This document shows, one piece after another, positions 33,628-45,055 of a DNA stretch of 64,000 bases; the stretch's first letter is position 1; each line of letters begins with the position of its first letter. The DNA is from Pisolithus tinctorius. Taxonomy: Eukaryota > Basidiomycota > Agaricomycetes > Boletales > Pisolithaceae. A model generated the notes under the pieces. The model did no database searches and had not been told where the DNA came from. It saw nothing but the letters and a program-made list of their open reading frames with translations. A program made the translations under genes and the position numbers. Location: positions 1-64,000 of the forward strand of contig JANFAH010000108.1 in NCBI GenBank assembly GCA_024663395.1, written 5' to 3'.

Positions 33628-36600
33628 TCAGAGGTTGTGAACGCGTTTGTACTCCCCAAGGACCTCTGGGGCATTTATAAGGTTGTCCTCACTTTCCCAA
33701 CTATTCTGGGAATGCAGGTAACTGAGCCACTTGACTAGGTAGAGGTATTTTTGCTGTGGGGTTGAACCGGGTTCTTTGGACGATGACTTGACTTTTTGCG
33801 CACATTTGTGTTTAAGTATAGCTTCAACTTCCCATTCATTCTCATCTCCTACCAAGTCTGGTGGAGGTGGGGGTCGTGCCAGGCCATACTCGTGCATTTC
33901 GATGAAAGGAGTAAGTTTTGACACATGGAACACGGGGTGTATTTGCCAGTTAGGGGGAAGCTGGAGCTTGTACGTGACCGGGCTGATCCATTCGGAAATT
34001 ACAAACAGGCCGTGACATCGGGGTGCAAGCTTCTTCGATGGAACTTCCCTTTTTAGGTCAGAAGCGTCCAACCACACCTTATCTCCTACGGCAAACTCCG
34101 TATAGGTCCCTTTTGATCATGATTTCATCAGCTCCTGTGCTTCTCTATGTGCGATTATTGCGGCATCCCGATTGGCAGCCAGCTGCTCGAGTCGGTCTCC
34201 CACAAGGGACCCCTGCAGGACTTGTCCTGTGGGGTAGGGAGTGGGGTCGAATCCGTACATGAGCGAATATGGTGTCTGGTTGTGAGACGAGTGTACTCAT
34301 GAGTTGTGTGCCATTTGAGCGTCAGGGAGCTTTGTGTGCCAGTTGTGGGGATCCACGTCTGCGTACATTCTTAGATAGGTGCCGATCTCTTGGTTTACTC
34401 GTTCTGCTTTGCCGTTGGTCTGCAGATGATATGCAGTCGAGGCCTTCAGTTCAACCCCGAGAGACCAGTAAAGGTCTCGGGTGAAGGCAGAGACGAATTG
34501 AGGTCCGTGGTCCGAGATAACAGCTTCTGGGACACCCCAATGTGGATAGATGTAGGTGTGGTAGAGGTCTGCTATACTGACGCTGTCTACAGTCTTGTTA
34601 GTTGGTAGGAAGAACACACCTTTAGTCAGCCCTTGGTCTACGATGGTGAGGATCAAGTTGTAACTTCTGCCTGACAGGGGCAGGTCGGTGACCAAGTCCA
34701 TCGAGACTTGTTTAAAGGGGAACGGGTTCTTTGCTACGTCATGTGGGGTGATCGGCGGGGTGGTCAGATGAGTGTTGACCTTGTTAGCTTGGCAAGAGGG
34801 GCACCCTCTGCAGTAACTGTGAATGGACTGGTACATCCCAGGCCACCAAACATATTTGTTCATTTTCTTCGTCATTGCCTTTACTCTGGGATGTCCAAAA
34901 GCAGGAAGGTTGTGGTACTGCCAGAGGACGTCTTGGCAGACTGGTTCCGGCACAAAGATCCTCTTTCCTTTCCTCCTGACTCCGTCAGACCCTTCTGTTG
35001 TTTCGGGGGCAGAGAGGGACGCGGATGCCTTTTTTACCTCCTGGTATAGGTCGGCATTTAGTTGAAAGACACATCCTTTACCCTTCTGAACCTTTGGTTT
35101 GTCCTCAGATGGGTGTTCAGCATGTTTCTCTTCCTTGAAGGCGACCTTCCAGACCTGTTTAGGGGCCTCAGAGGGTGCAGGAGTGGTCCGGTCGATCTTG
35201 AAAAGTGAAACAACAGAGGGTCTCACCCCCCCCTCAAGCCAAACAGCCTTCGGAAGTAGGGTAGAGACGGTGCTGGGCTCGGCATTGACATCCAAGTGGC
35301 AGGAAAGAGTGTCGGCAGCAGAATTTTTTGTTCCTGCGATATGGACAAAGAGTAGCAGGTACTCTTGGAGTGTGGCCTGCCAGCGGGCCTGACGAGCTGT
35401 GAGCTTCTGCAGCTGCGAGTAGTATGTGATATTTTGATGGTCGGTGTAGACCTTAGTCAGCTCAGGCAGGGAGAGCAGGTAGGGGCACCATTGCTTGAGG
35501 GCACACATTACGGCCAACATCTCCAGGTCGTAGACCTGGTAGTTCTGCTCTGCTCCAGTGAGTGACTGGGACATGTACACACAGGGGTGCAACACTCCAG
35601 AGTCGTCAGCTTGTGACAGAACGGCACCAGTGCCCAGTTTAGAGGCGTTGGTATGTAGGACGAAGGGCTTCTGGAGGTCCAGAAGCCGCAGGACGGGCTT
35701 GGACGAGAGGGCCTTCTTCAGGTCCTCAAAGGCGGAGGCTTGCTCTGGGCCCCAAGTCCATTTGGCATTGTTCTTAGAGAGGTCATGTAGTGGGCGGGCA
35801 GTCTGCGAGAAGCCGGAAATGAACTGCCGGTAGAAGTTGCAGAAGCCGAGGAAGGAGCGAAGTTCCTTCAGGGTCGTCGGAGTGGGCCAGGTTTTGATGG
35901 CTTCGACTTTGACCTCCAACAGTTCATACTGACCCTGACGGATCACAAACCCCAGGAACTCTATTTCTTCCGCTTTGAAGGTACACTTCTTGAGTTTGAG
36001 GCGAAGATGTTCTTTAGCAGCGATCTGCAGGAAGCGGCGGACCGCTGTGCCCAGACCTTCTCTTGTTTTCGAGTGTGTGGTGACATCATCCATGAAAATG
36101 ATGGCCCTTCTCTCGTTCTTGAGTTCTCTGAACGTGTGGTCCATGTACCTCTGGAAAGTTGGCAGTGAGTTGCACTGCCCAAAGAACATTACCATTGGTT
36201 TGAAGAGTCCTCTAGGGGTGATAAAGGCCCCTTTCCACTCGTCTCCCTCCCTTACCCTTATGTTGGTAAATCCCCAGTGGACATCGAACTTGGCAAAGTA
36301 GCGAGAGCCGGCGAGTTCATCCAGCAGGGTCTTCACATCAGGGAGGGGGTATGAGTCGGTTATGGTGTGAGAGTTCAGGTACCGATAGTCTTGGATGAGT
36401 CTTCTTTTTCCATCCTTCTTTCTGACAAAAAACATAGGGGCTGCTTGCGAAGATTTCGAGGGGCAAATCTTTCCGCACTTGAGGTTCTCATTGATGAACT
36501 CATCGAGAGCTCTTAGCTCGTCAAGTGACAGTGGGTAGATCGCTCCTTTCTTCAGCTGATAGCTTGGTTTCAGGCGGATTTCGTGGTCGAGGAAACCTCA

Positions 36601-37150
36601 GTGGGGCGGAAGAGGGATTTCTTCTTCAGAGAAGACTACTGAGAAGTCCTGATATTCCAGAGGTAACTCTACTTCTGCCTGTATGTGCGAAGCCTCCAGT
36701 TTTGTGGAAATGGATGTGCGATCAATTTTCACCGTCCTCGCAAAGTCAGTTCCACAGACACGGTTTTTCTTGTTGAGGCCATGGTCGAGCTCTCCCCATC
36801 CTATCAGCTTTCAAGTTGTCCAGCTGATTATGGGGTTATGTTCCTTTAGCCATGGCATGCCGAGGACGAGGGATTCCCAATTTCCGAGCTTGAGGACATA
36901 TGCGCAGATGCGCATAGTCTTTCCCCAGATCTTGGCTCTGAAGGAAGCGATGTGGGTTACCCAATCTCCGGTCCTGCCCTTGTAGCTTCTAGACTCCCAT
37001 GGTCTTGCGATCTTGCACGTCGGAATGCCGAACTTCTCGACTATAGCGGGATCGATGATGTTTGTTTTGGCACCTGAGTCCAGAATGGTTCGGACGGTAG
37101 CATTTTCTCAGTCGACGAGGTAAGCAAAACTGGTGATAGAAGTGATTGAC
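33628..37150 (-). pseudogene. pol: pol of gypsy A: protease, RT, RNase H, integrase, chromodomain
   Basis: Minus-strand frame with several TGA breaks. From the 5' side: protease motif TILDSGAKTNIID; LRALDEFINENL then the RT core (FFVRKKDGKRRLIQDYRYLN, PRGLFKPMVMFFG, and the FMDD active site in RRAIIFMDDVTTHS); RNase H, where the usual TDAS is TNAS (PFVLHTNASKLGTGAVLSQ), a likely inactivating Asp loss; the integrase HHCC zinc finger (HNLPAFGHPRVKAM, CRGCPSCQANK); the DDE core (VSMDLVTDLP, VISDHGPQFVS, AERVNQE); and after a TGA at 34297 the C-terminal part ending in a chromodomain (EWEVEAILKHK, YLYLVKWLSY, SWESEDNLINAPEVL). The longest uninterrupted piece is 34297-36435. Confidence 0.92.
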
Positions 37151-37253
37151 ATATCTTGTTCATAATTGTACACTTTCTCGGTTCCTATCTTAGTCTCTAT
37201 CTTTCGAGATACTATAGGCTCTCTTCCTGATGCTACACCAGGTGAGCCTTTCA

Positions 37254-38735
37254 AAAATCCAGCTGACCTTTCGGTCCACCGTCATCCATGGGTTCGTCAT
37301 TCTCCCCACAGTAGTGGTTGGTCGGTTCTGAGTCTTCCTCCTCTTCGGAATTCTTGTCAAGTTCCTCGAGCATTGCCAGGATGCGGGTGCGGAATTTCTG
37401 GGCCGAGGAAGACTTACTGTTCATTGTGGATGAGGGACACTTAGACTTCATGTGTCCTGTCTTACCACACCTGAAGCAGATAGGAGCTTCGCTCTGTGAT
37501 TGGACCTTGGACTTTCAATCGACATCCATGGCATAGGGGTCTCAGTACAGAACCTTCGGGGCTGAAGAGGATTTTGATCTGTGTGAACCTTGTTCTTGCT
37601 TCCAAAGATAGGAGCAGTCTTGGAAAGTTGCCTTTCCAGAAAAGACCTTGAGTGTTGCTATTGCCATGCGCGCCGCTGTCACCTGGCGGATCCAGTCTTC
37701 TACAGTGTCGGGTTTAGGACCTGACATGAGGATCCACTTGTTGACTTCTTCACTAAGCCCCTTTCCGAAGAACACCATGGCAGTAGTGTCGCGGGTGGAT
37801 ATTTGGGCTTTGTTGAGGCAATTGCAGAAGTCCATGATGTACTTGTCAAGGGATCGGTCACCTTGACGGATGGCGGATAGGTAGATTAGCACTGTGGCTT
37901 TGGCATCTCCTACTTGGAAGGTTTCTTTTAGTTTTGCAACAAACTTGTCCCAGCCATCGAATATTTTGAGGTCTCTGAGAGCGGTTGTATTTTCATTGAC
38001 ATAGGCTTCCGTGAAGGTGCAGGCTGATCTGCTGCCCATGTAGGACAGGGTAAACACGATCTTGGATTGGTCCTCATAGTAGACATGGTCGTTAGTGGTG
38101 AGGTAGAGTTTGATGCTGCTTAACCAGGCGGAGAAGTCCTGGTGTGCTCCGGTGTACGAAAAGGGTTTGTTCAGGCCAATTTCTTTCAGTCCACCTCCCT
38201 TAGAGTCGTGTTCCTTTCCTTTCTCCTCAGAACCTTGGGAGGGGCCTTTAGGCCTTACCACATCTCTGCCGAAAAGCGACTTGTAGAATTCAGCAGCCAT
38301 TTCAGGGGTGACCCTAGTCTGGCTGGTGAAGGGGTCTCGGATGTTTAGTCCAGAGGTCTGTTGCACAAGTTCTTCTGCCATCTGGTCGGCTGAAGTAGTA
38401 GGGAGGTATATGTTGGTTGAAGACGAAGTGGTAATTGCGGGGTCCACTGGTCTGGCTGTCCCAACTTGAGTTTCAATGTCTGGACTTGAAGGTCTCGGTT
38501 CTCAATAAGAGGTAAAGTCTACTGGTGAGGTCGATTCTGCCACTTGCCCGAGTTGGGGCCTTACAGGCGGGTCTTCAAGACCTATACAAGGGTTTGGTGT
38601 TTGAACAGAGGGGTGTCGAATAAGTGGTCTCACTTGGAGAACCTCTTTTCCTTTATGTGATGGTACGGGAGGTTTGAACGAAGAGGCTGCTGATGGAGGC
38701 CTCTTACTTCCTTCTTCTTGGCAGTTCGAAGACAT
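37254..38735 (-). pseudogene. gag: gag of gypsy A
   Basis: A single minus-strand frame from MSSNCQEEGSKRPP (38735) to the stop at 37251, cut by TGA codons near 38502, 37542 and in 37451-37541, each where Trp fits. The central part (KPFSYTGAHQDFSAWLSSIK, FDGWDKFVAKLKETFQVGDA, YIMDFCNCLNKAQIS) is a gypsy-type capsid. Near the end CFRCGKTGHMKSKC is a CCHC zinc knuckle, followed by an acidic tail. Pol lies one base back (-1) relative to gag. Confidence 0.88.
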
Positions 38736-38918
38736 GTTGACAAAGTGGAAGGGTAGTGCCAAAAGTTAGGGGCTAGCTCACTGATATTAAACCAGTGGTT
38801 CCTGTGAAGGTGGCAGGTGGTGGTTGTTTTGCAGGCTATTTTGCCTAGCAAGGATTCCAGACCACAGGTATCCAAAGGTAATCCGGGCTTTGATGTGTCT
38901 GGGTGATTCGAAATCTTC

Positions 38919-39589
38919 TGTTATGCCAATGACTCGTATCGCTTCACAAACTGAGTGCGATGTAGCACAAGCACGTGACTGCGTGAGAAGTGACGCATAT
39001 TTAACTTCACTAGCAACGGAACACTAGTCTTGGCCAACTGAAGCCGTGCTGGTGAGTCCTTGTTGGTACAGCACGCAGTGCTAAGGGTGGTTGCAAAGTA
39101 GATTTCAAATGAGGGAGAGGTACGGTACATGTGGGTTTATATATGTATGTAGAATACCTGCTAACAAACATTTGAACACAAGGGTGGTCGTTCACCCGAC
39201 CACTACAACAGGGGGTGCAAAGGCAACCCAACTGTGCAGGGGAGCCAGAAGGGGGTGAATGAGCACAGGGAAGGGGGATTAACCATGTATGCGAGTCAAA
39301 AGTGGAGTGTTCACCCGGGGTGAACGTGTCACGTGACCGCATGGATCAGGGCCACCAGCAGATCACAGAAGGAAGGGGAACAGACGCAATGTCTGGCTAT
39401 AGTACAACGCGGGGTAGACAGGGGTCTACCATAAAAGGAAAGGGATGACATAAGTGAAACATACAGAATGCAAGTCCAACTGCGTAGACAGCGGCTTGCG
39501 GGTAAAGGGAACATCTCCAGAGCAAGACGAGAGCGTGAACGAGTTACATAAGTGTCTGCAAAAGGGAACAATGTGAGCGCAGCATAACA
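38919..39589 (-). repeat. LTR of gypsy A (5' LTR)
   Basis: 671 bp, same length as the LTR at 31476-32146, TGTTATGCC...GCATAACA. Because the coding strand is minus, this is the promoter-bearing 5' LTR. Confidence 0.93.
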
Positions 39590-39808
39590 GAGAGTTGTAT
39601 GGTGAAATTTTTATGTGGTGGATCTTGTACTTGTCTGCTAAGTATTTTATTGCCTGTTTAAATGCAGAACTGTTGTCAGACACTATCACACCAATTGTGC
39701 CCCACCAACACAATATTTGTTTAAAAATGAAGCACCCAAGAGATTGTCCTGTTTCCACACATAGCATCTGCCACTTGGGGTATGAAAAGTCCAAGTAGCT
39801 GTATAATA
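39590..39808 (-). pseudogene. Older gypsy integrase core fragment, right side of the split
   Basis: The minus strand reads FSYPKWQMLCVETGQSLGC, WWGTIGVIVSDNSSAFKQAI and KYKIHHIKISPYNS, the second half of a gypsy integrase DDE core including the SDN aspartate. It joins in frame to the fragment at 30760-31475 once the inserted element and one GAGAG copy are removed. On its right it is cut by a mariner-like MITE at 39809. Confidence 0.82.
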
Positions 39809-39920
39809 CAGTGAGGGACAAAAGTGTTGCAATGTTTGTGAGGTGTGACTTGCTGCTGATGTAGCTCAGGCTATTCTGTGTGGATAATCATGATACCTAT
39901 ACCATTGGAAAGGGTTAGTG
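39809..39920 (+). mobile_element. Tc1/mariner-like MITE, left-end fragment
   Basis: Begins CAGTGAGGGACAAAAGTGTT directly after TA and is nearly identical to the first 105 bases of the complete MITE at 40094. It breaks off into the 175-bp dispersed repeat. Confidence 0.7.
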
Positions 39921-40093
39921 GCAATGCCTACTTCATTGGTACTGTTGCACTTGGGTGCACTTGCTTCTGTACCTTGTGCATTAGCTGCATTGGTGTGCTA
40001 AGAGTGATGTCTAGGATCTGCATGCCCACTTGGGCTGATGTTTGGACATCCAAGCCATGCAAAATTTCAGTGAGGACCTCCTTAATCCAGGTA
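39921..40093. repeat. Dispersed 175-bp repeat, copy 2
   Basis: Matches 13623-13797 from GCAATGCCTACTTC to TAATCCAGGTA. It lies between a truncated and a complete MITE and is probably the other side of a longer, once related element. Confidence 0.75.
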
Positions 40094-40311
40094 CAGTGAG
40101 GGACAAAAGTGTTGCAATGTTTGTGAGGTGTGACTTTCTGCTGATGTAGCTCAGGCTATTCTGCACAGATAATCGTGATACCTATACCATTGGAAAGGGG
40201 TGACTCTAAGCTTTCCAGAGCACTAAGGTTCAGTCCAAACAAAGCAATACATGCCAAGATACACCCTATTCTTTCCAAAAAAGTGCATTGCAATGCTTTT
40301 GTCCCTGACTG
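40094..40311 (+). mobile_element. Complete Tc1/mariner-like MITE, 218 bp
   Basis: Terminal inverted repeats: CAGTGAGGGACAAAAGTGTT on the left and, on the reverse strand, CAGTCAGGGACAAAAGCATT on the right, both followed by GCAATG. The left flank is TA, the standard Tc1/mariner target; the right flank is GT, probably mutated. No coding capacity. Confidence 0.75.
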
Positions 40312-40779
40312 GTGAAATAGTGAAAAGTGACCTTTTGATGGGATTAAGGGCATGAAAGATGGAAAAATATGATTACATAATAGACCACATGATCTTGCAG
40401 ATGATTTGTCAGCATGTAAATCATGACAAACATTGGATTTGTACCATTAACCCTGCCTCTTTTACCACAACTCATGAAATCATCTCTCTAGCTCACATGG
40501 TCATTTTCTCAAGGAATTCTTATCAAATACTGGTGGCCACCACAATGCCATCAGTATAACATACTTTCAGAACCATCAGTCCCTTAAAAAACCTGCTGTC
40601 AGTCATTCCCTGGACTGTTTCCCCCCCTAAGCCTGATGTGTTCTGGGACTAATCAGTACTTGGAAGGCTGAGAATTTTTTGGAGGTCAATCTGGCACTTC
40701 AGAACATGATGGACAAACCACTTCAGTCACCCCCCCAGGGGACCTATTAGGTTCATATATTCTTATAGATGTATCCACC
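40312..40779. other. No recognisable gene between the MITE and the DDE transposon
   Basis: CpG-free AT-rich sequence with no recognised coding frame. It includes the direct repeat CCTAATAGG/CCTATTAGG around 40742-40790, close to where the next element may begin. Confidence 0.4.
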
Positions 40780-40939
40780 TAATAGGTGTTGACCACCTGG
40801 GTATTCCCAGTGACTGCTGGAGATTTGCCAGGCCCTGGAGATTCTCCAGAGCAAGGTGTCAGACATGAACTTTCTCCAGGATTATTACATCTATAACAGA
40901 GTGCCTGGGGTCCAAATGGGGCTTTCCCCAGTGGGTTAA

Positions 40940-41275
40940 TAGACCTATGTCCTGGGTATCCTGGGGGATTCTCCAGCCTAAATGGACCTGTTCCCAGGGC
41001 ATGCTGGGGGATTCTCCAGCCTAAATGGACCTGTTCCCAGGGCATGCTGGGGAATTCTCCAGCCTAAATGGACCTGTTCTCTGGGCATGCTGGGGGATTC
41101 CCCAGCCTAAATGGACCTGTTCCCTGTACATCCTGGGGGATTCTCCAGCCTGAATGGACCTGTTCCCAGTGCATCCTGGGGGTTTCCCCAGCCTGAATGG
41201 ACCTGTTCCCAGTGCATCCTGGGGGTTTCCCCAGCCTGAATGGACCTGGTCCCAGGGCATCCAGCCCAAACAGAC
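40940..41275. repeat. 43-bp minisatellite array, left end of the DDE transposon
   Basis: About eight copies of a 43-bp unit of the form CCTAAATGGACCTGTTCCCA followed by GGGCATGCTGGGGGATTCTC and CAG. Copies differ slightly. Long open frames on the minus strand here (WMPWDQVHSGWGNPQ-like repeats) are repeat artefacts. Confidence 0.85.
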
Positions 41276-41731
41276 CTTTTCTAAGATGATCATGGGAACC
41301 TCCAGTTCAAATAGACCACCATCACAGCATGAAGGATCAATCAAAATGATTTGGAGTCTCCATGTTGCTGACAGGAGTGTGTATCATGCCAAGTACCTAT
41401 TTACATGGAATCTGATTTGAGCACTATATACAATATGAATATGTGAAAAAGTATGGCCATAGACCACTGAGGAAAGACTGGTGACATCTGATGGAGGGAG
41501 TAGAATATACTTGGTGATGGTGATTGCCCAGGCACAGCAGACATATACTTTCACCATGCTTCCCAAGCCTTCAGTGATCTCCAGTCTTGGCCATTGCATA
41601 CAAGTCAAAGATTGTCCAGGTCTTAATGGAATTTTCCCACCCACTCTGGGGATCCACAGGGTATGCAGCAGATCCTCCAGGTAATGCTTGGAATTTCCCA
41701 GCCAACTCCTGTCTCTAGAGGCTCTCCAAGC

Positions 41732-41752
41732 TAAGATAGGGCTCATGCACAC
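41732..41752. repeat. Perfect 21-bp inverted repeat, left arm
   Basis: Begins TAAGATAGGGCTCATG and ends GCACAC. The reverse complement is at 44608-44628. The pair encloses the transposase gene with about 190 and 300 bp to spare and divides coding DNA from the outer arrays. Confidence 0.85.
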
Positions 41753-41938
41753 CCCACTAACCTGTGACGCTTGTGACCTGCTGTGACCTGATGTGACCTG
41801 GACTATTACACTGAGAATGAAACACTACCATGGTGCTGAAAGTCGTCGTAGAGAAGTAACCACATTACATGACCAGTAGGTATTAGATATTTAAGAATAA
41901 TGACATGGGAAGCCAATAGGAAGACAACTGTATTAAAT

Positions 41939-44311
41939 TTATGATATATTAGCCTTCTCAATTTCGTCAAGAATCGAGTGTGGGAGGACTCGATGGCCTC
42001 GGTATTTCTTGCTCGCCCACGCCGCCTGCCTTCCTGTCAACCCCATGCGATAAGCATCCATGAAACGTCTCGCGCGGCGTGCATATCTAGTGCGTGTGAC
42101 GTGAGTTTACACCCAAAGTGCACTGACGGATTAGGGGCTTACTTTCGCATGTGATCAAGTGTCACTGATTGCAGTGCGTTGACCACGTTTCTCTCCAAGT
42201 CCTCTTCCTTCAATGAAGATGGGTATTGACGGTAAATCCGCTTTGCGTGCCCCCAGCATTGCTCAATAAAATTCAATTCACAGTGGAATTTCGGCAGGAA
42301 TAGCACTGGAACTTCCTCTGAAGCACATGCTAGCTCGAGATTTGACTTGACATTGACGAAATCAGGTTCGTTGTACAGCATACGCCGGCAACAGCAATGC
42401 TTGACTGTTGGGTCACAGATGAATCCTGGACATTCCGCTCGGACATGTGACATATCACCATATCCACGTTCTTCGAGGATGATTGCCATGCCCTTGAATA
42501 TTCCAGTGCGAGGGTGGCCATCAGGGAAGTAAAGGGACTGAGGTGAGCCATCTTTGAATGTGCTGTTGCCCATCTGAACTTTCACCTTCGATGGTTTCCC
42601 ATCTGTCCTGTAGATTATCTTCCCAGTGGCATCTCTTGCCGTCACCTCAATTCCCCAATTTGTCCCTTTCCTTGATGGTTGTTTGGGCATTTTGCGAGCT
42701 GAAAGGGCAGTATCTGGGCGCTTCAGGTGAGTTGTTGCATTGTCAAAGACAAGGACATGATCTTCATCAGGGAAATACTCTTTGGCCAACTTGATGGCCT
42801 TCCGGACTTGGGCGACAATATCATCATTGGTAAAGTATCCATCCCGTGCCTTCCCTGCCTTGAAAAGTACCCTCGCTGACTCCTTTCCGTCAGGGGAACA
42901 CAGCCACCCATGATCTGCTGAGACAAAGTCGGCAACCATCAAGGAAGCTCCTTCACCTTTGGTGTAAGGTGTGGCAGTAGCATCTTTATGAACCCACTGA
43001 GCCGTTCTACGATCATTTGCATAGAATGTACTCTCGTCATGGAACCAGATGCATTTTTTTGGCTGAGGTGTGCTTGTACTGTCCACTGGGAAGACGGTGT
43101 CATCAGTGCTTTCTGATTCTGGATCCCAGGTGTGCATGAATTCTTCCATTTCTGCCCACCGCTTGAGGAAGACATTTTGACAATACCAGATGACATCATC
43201 TCGTTCATGACCATCCACATACTGGCCCTTAAAGTTGCGAGTCCATCGGTAGTCCATTTTATGCATCCAACGCTTCGCCGTTGCCAAGGAAATGGTTTTC
43301 TTCAACCCAAACTGTGTTCTGACGTCTTCTTTATCCAGATAGTCAACAATATCTTGAGCACGCACATATTTGCCAATGCTCTGCAGGTGTTCATGGATCT
43401 CATTGGCAATGTCAGGGTCTTCTAGCCAGGAAGAGTTCCACATGCCATATGGGTTGGTAGGGGGAGTAATCCGATCAAGGACATATGATTTTGTGATTGC
43501 ACGAAGCTGTCTTGCCCACCAGGTAGGTTTCCCCTTCCCAGCTGCTGTCAACAGTGAAGCTGACATCCAAGCATTATATCCAGGCGATAGAACACTTGTA
43601 TAGTGAGTCAAGAAGGTATACATTGACTCGAAGCGCTCCCTCATCCACCCATCCAGTTCTGGGTCTCTATATCCTCGGCCAGTGGCTCGGTGTGGCTTCA
43701 GCATAGTCTTTAGGTTGCACAAAGCTTCTGTTGCGCTCTCGACACTTGGGGGCTTTCGGAGTTCCCAGGCAAATTCCCCATTGCCGACTGGCAGGGTACT
43801 CCCTTGGTGAGCACCATTCTCCCATGACGTGTCCATGATTGGTGAGTTTTCAGCAGGCCCAAATAGTTCATCATCTTCTTGGACACTGGCATTGTCATCT
43901 TCCTCATCCAACCCATACAAAGGTTCTTCTGCCACTTCTTCTGCATCAGCACTCCTGAGATCTTCAAAGTCTTCATCAGCCGTCGTCAGGAAGATGATAT
44001 CATTTGGGGTAGTCTGGAGGAGCAATGGTTCCTCCAACCCAGAAGTGGTATTGATTTCATCCAAAATTGATGCAGCTTGCAATAAAAGGTCGGCATTGAA
44101 CAAAGGTGATCTTGGTGTTGGTGCCAGTGTGTGGGGATGCTAGAAAGCCAGAAAATAAGCTATGCAAAGTCAAAGTAAGCAAATTTCTTACCGGGGCAAC
44201 ATTCTCCTTCAATTTCTTGGTCTGATAGGCCACTGACAGGTGAGTTCTCTTTGTCACACCTGAGGCATATGCCCCAAGGTTCTTCAGGTTCCTCAGGGTA
44301 CGCTTGGGCAT
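41939..44311 (-). CDS. DDE transposase, intact, three exons
   Basis: Exons 44192-44311, 42143-44139 and 41939-42086 join in frame to 754 residues. N-terminus: MPKRTLRNLKNLGAYASG, an LGAYASG-type start common in fungal transposon proteins. Next come an acidic region, a predicted DNA-binding part (EEDVRTQFGLKKTISLATAKRW-like, with KTISLATAKRWMHKMDYRWT), and the catalytic core: IWFHDESTFYANDRRTAQWV (first Asp), DHVLVFDNATTHLKRP (second Asp) and FHCELNFIEQCWGHAKRIYR (Glu). The last exon reads RRFMDAYRMGLTGRQAAW and ends KANIS. The D/D/E spacing resembles the Tc1/mariner-IS630 (DDE_3) fold, but superfamily is uncertain. No stop codons or frameshifts, unlike neighbouring elements, so it may be recent and active. 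Introns are 52 and 56 nt. Confidence 0.85.
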
Positions 44312-44607
44312 TGTCTGAGTCTCCTCGCTTTGTTTTCCAGCCTCCTACATTGTATTTCGCTTTACCACCTCTGTGTCACTGATGCAACTACTCCGACATG
44401 CCATAATGGCATTCATATGGTCAAACTTTCTTAATAACACTTACACATCTCATTTTATTGAAAATTGAACTGCACAGAGTTATAGATACTTAAAAAACAA
44501 AGAACTCTGTGCAATTTATTTGAGACAAAACAAGGATTTGCAACTGTCATTTGCTCGGGATGATAATGTCACATCAGAATCACGTCGGGTCACGTTAGAT
44601 TGGTGGC

Positions 44608-44628
44608 GTGTGCATGAGCCCTATCTTA
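44608..44628. repeat. Perfect 21-bp inverted repeat, right arm
   Basis: Reverse complement of 41732-41752. It is followed after a few bases by the GGGGATTCTCCA array. Confidence 0.85.
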
Positions 44629-44631
44629 TGT

Positions 44632-45055
44632 CCTGGGGATTCTCCAAGTGCTACTGAGGATTCTCCAACTGACTCTGGGGATTCTCCAAGCTATGACCTG
44701 GGGATTCTCCAACCCACTCTGGGGATTCTCCAGGCAATGCTGGGGATTCTCCAACCCACTCTGGGGATTCTCCAGGCAATGCTGGGGATTCTCCAACCCA
44801 ATCTGGAGATTCTCCAAGCACTACTGGGGATTCTCCAGGAAATGCTGGGAATTCTCCAACCCACTCTGGGGATTCTCCAGGCAATGCTGGGGATTCTCCA
44901 ATTGACTCTGGGGATTCTCCAGGCAATGCTGGGGATTCTCCAAGCACTGCTGGGGATTCTCCAGGAAATGCTGGGGATTCCCCAACCCACTCTGGAGATT
45001 CTCCAAGCGCTGCTGGGGATTTTCCATGTTATGTCCTGGGGATTCTCTAACCAAC
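44632..45055. repeat. 21-bp minisatellite array, right end of the DDE transposon
   Basis: About twenty units alternating GGGGATTCTCCAACCCACTCT and GGGGATTCTCCAGGCAATGCT types. The GATTCTCCA core is shared with the left array. Repetitive open frames on both strands (ENPQHCLENPQSG-like) are artefacts of the array. Confidence 0.9.

Larger units (their letters stand above)
31476..39589 (-). mobile_element. Ty3/gypsy chromovirus-type retrotransposon A, complete but inactivated
   Basis: Two 671-bp LTRs in direct orientation flank gag, pol and a third ORF, all on the minus strand. A purine run next to the left (3') LTR (AAGGGGGGGTGA on the minus strand, 32147-32158) is the polypurine tract. No canonical TGG-type primer site follows the 5' LTR at 38918; the sequence there is GAAGATTTCGAATCACC. 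Domain order gag, protease, RT, RNase H, integrase, chromodomain is the gypsy order. Coding frames are cut mostly by TGA codons. The LTRs differ at roughly 5% of sites, mostly transitions. Confidence 0.93.

Noticed and set aside
38895..38918. tRNA-like T-loop sequence GGTGATTCGAAATC beside the gypsy A 5' LTR
   Set aside because: No acceptor stem, anticodon arm or D-arm around it; TTCGAA is palindromic and a single short match is weak evidence.
40779..41344. Repeating minus-strand frames such as FRLENPPACPGNRSI
   Set aside because: Artefact of the 43-bp array next to the DDE transposon.
40940..45055. CRISPR-like array of regular repeats
   Set aside because: Units are contiguous minisatellites without unique spacers, and the organism is a fungus.
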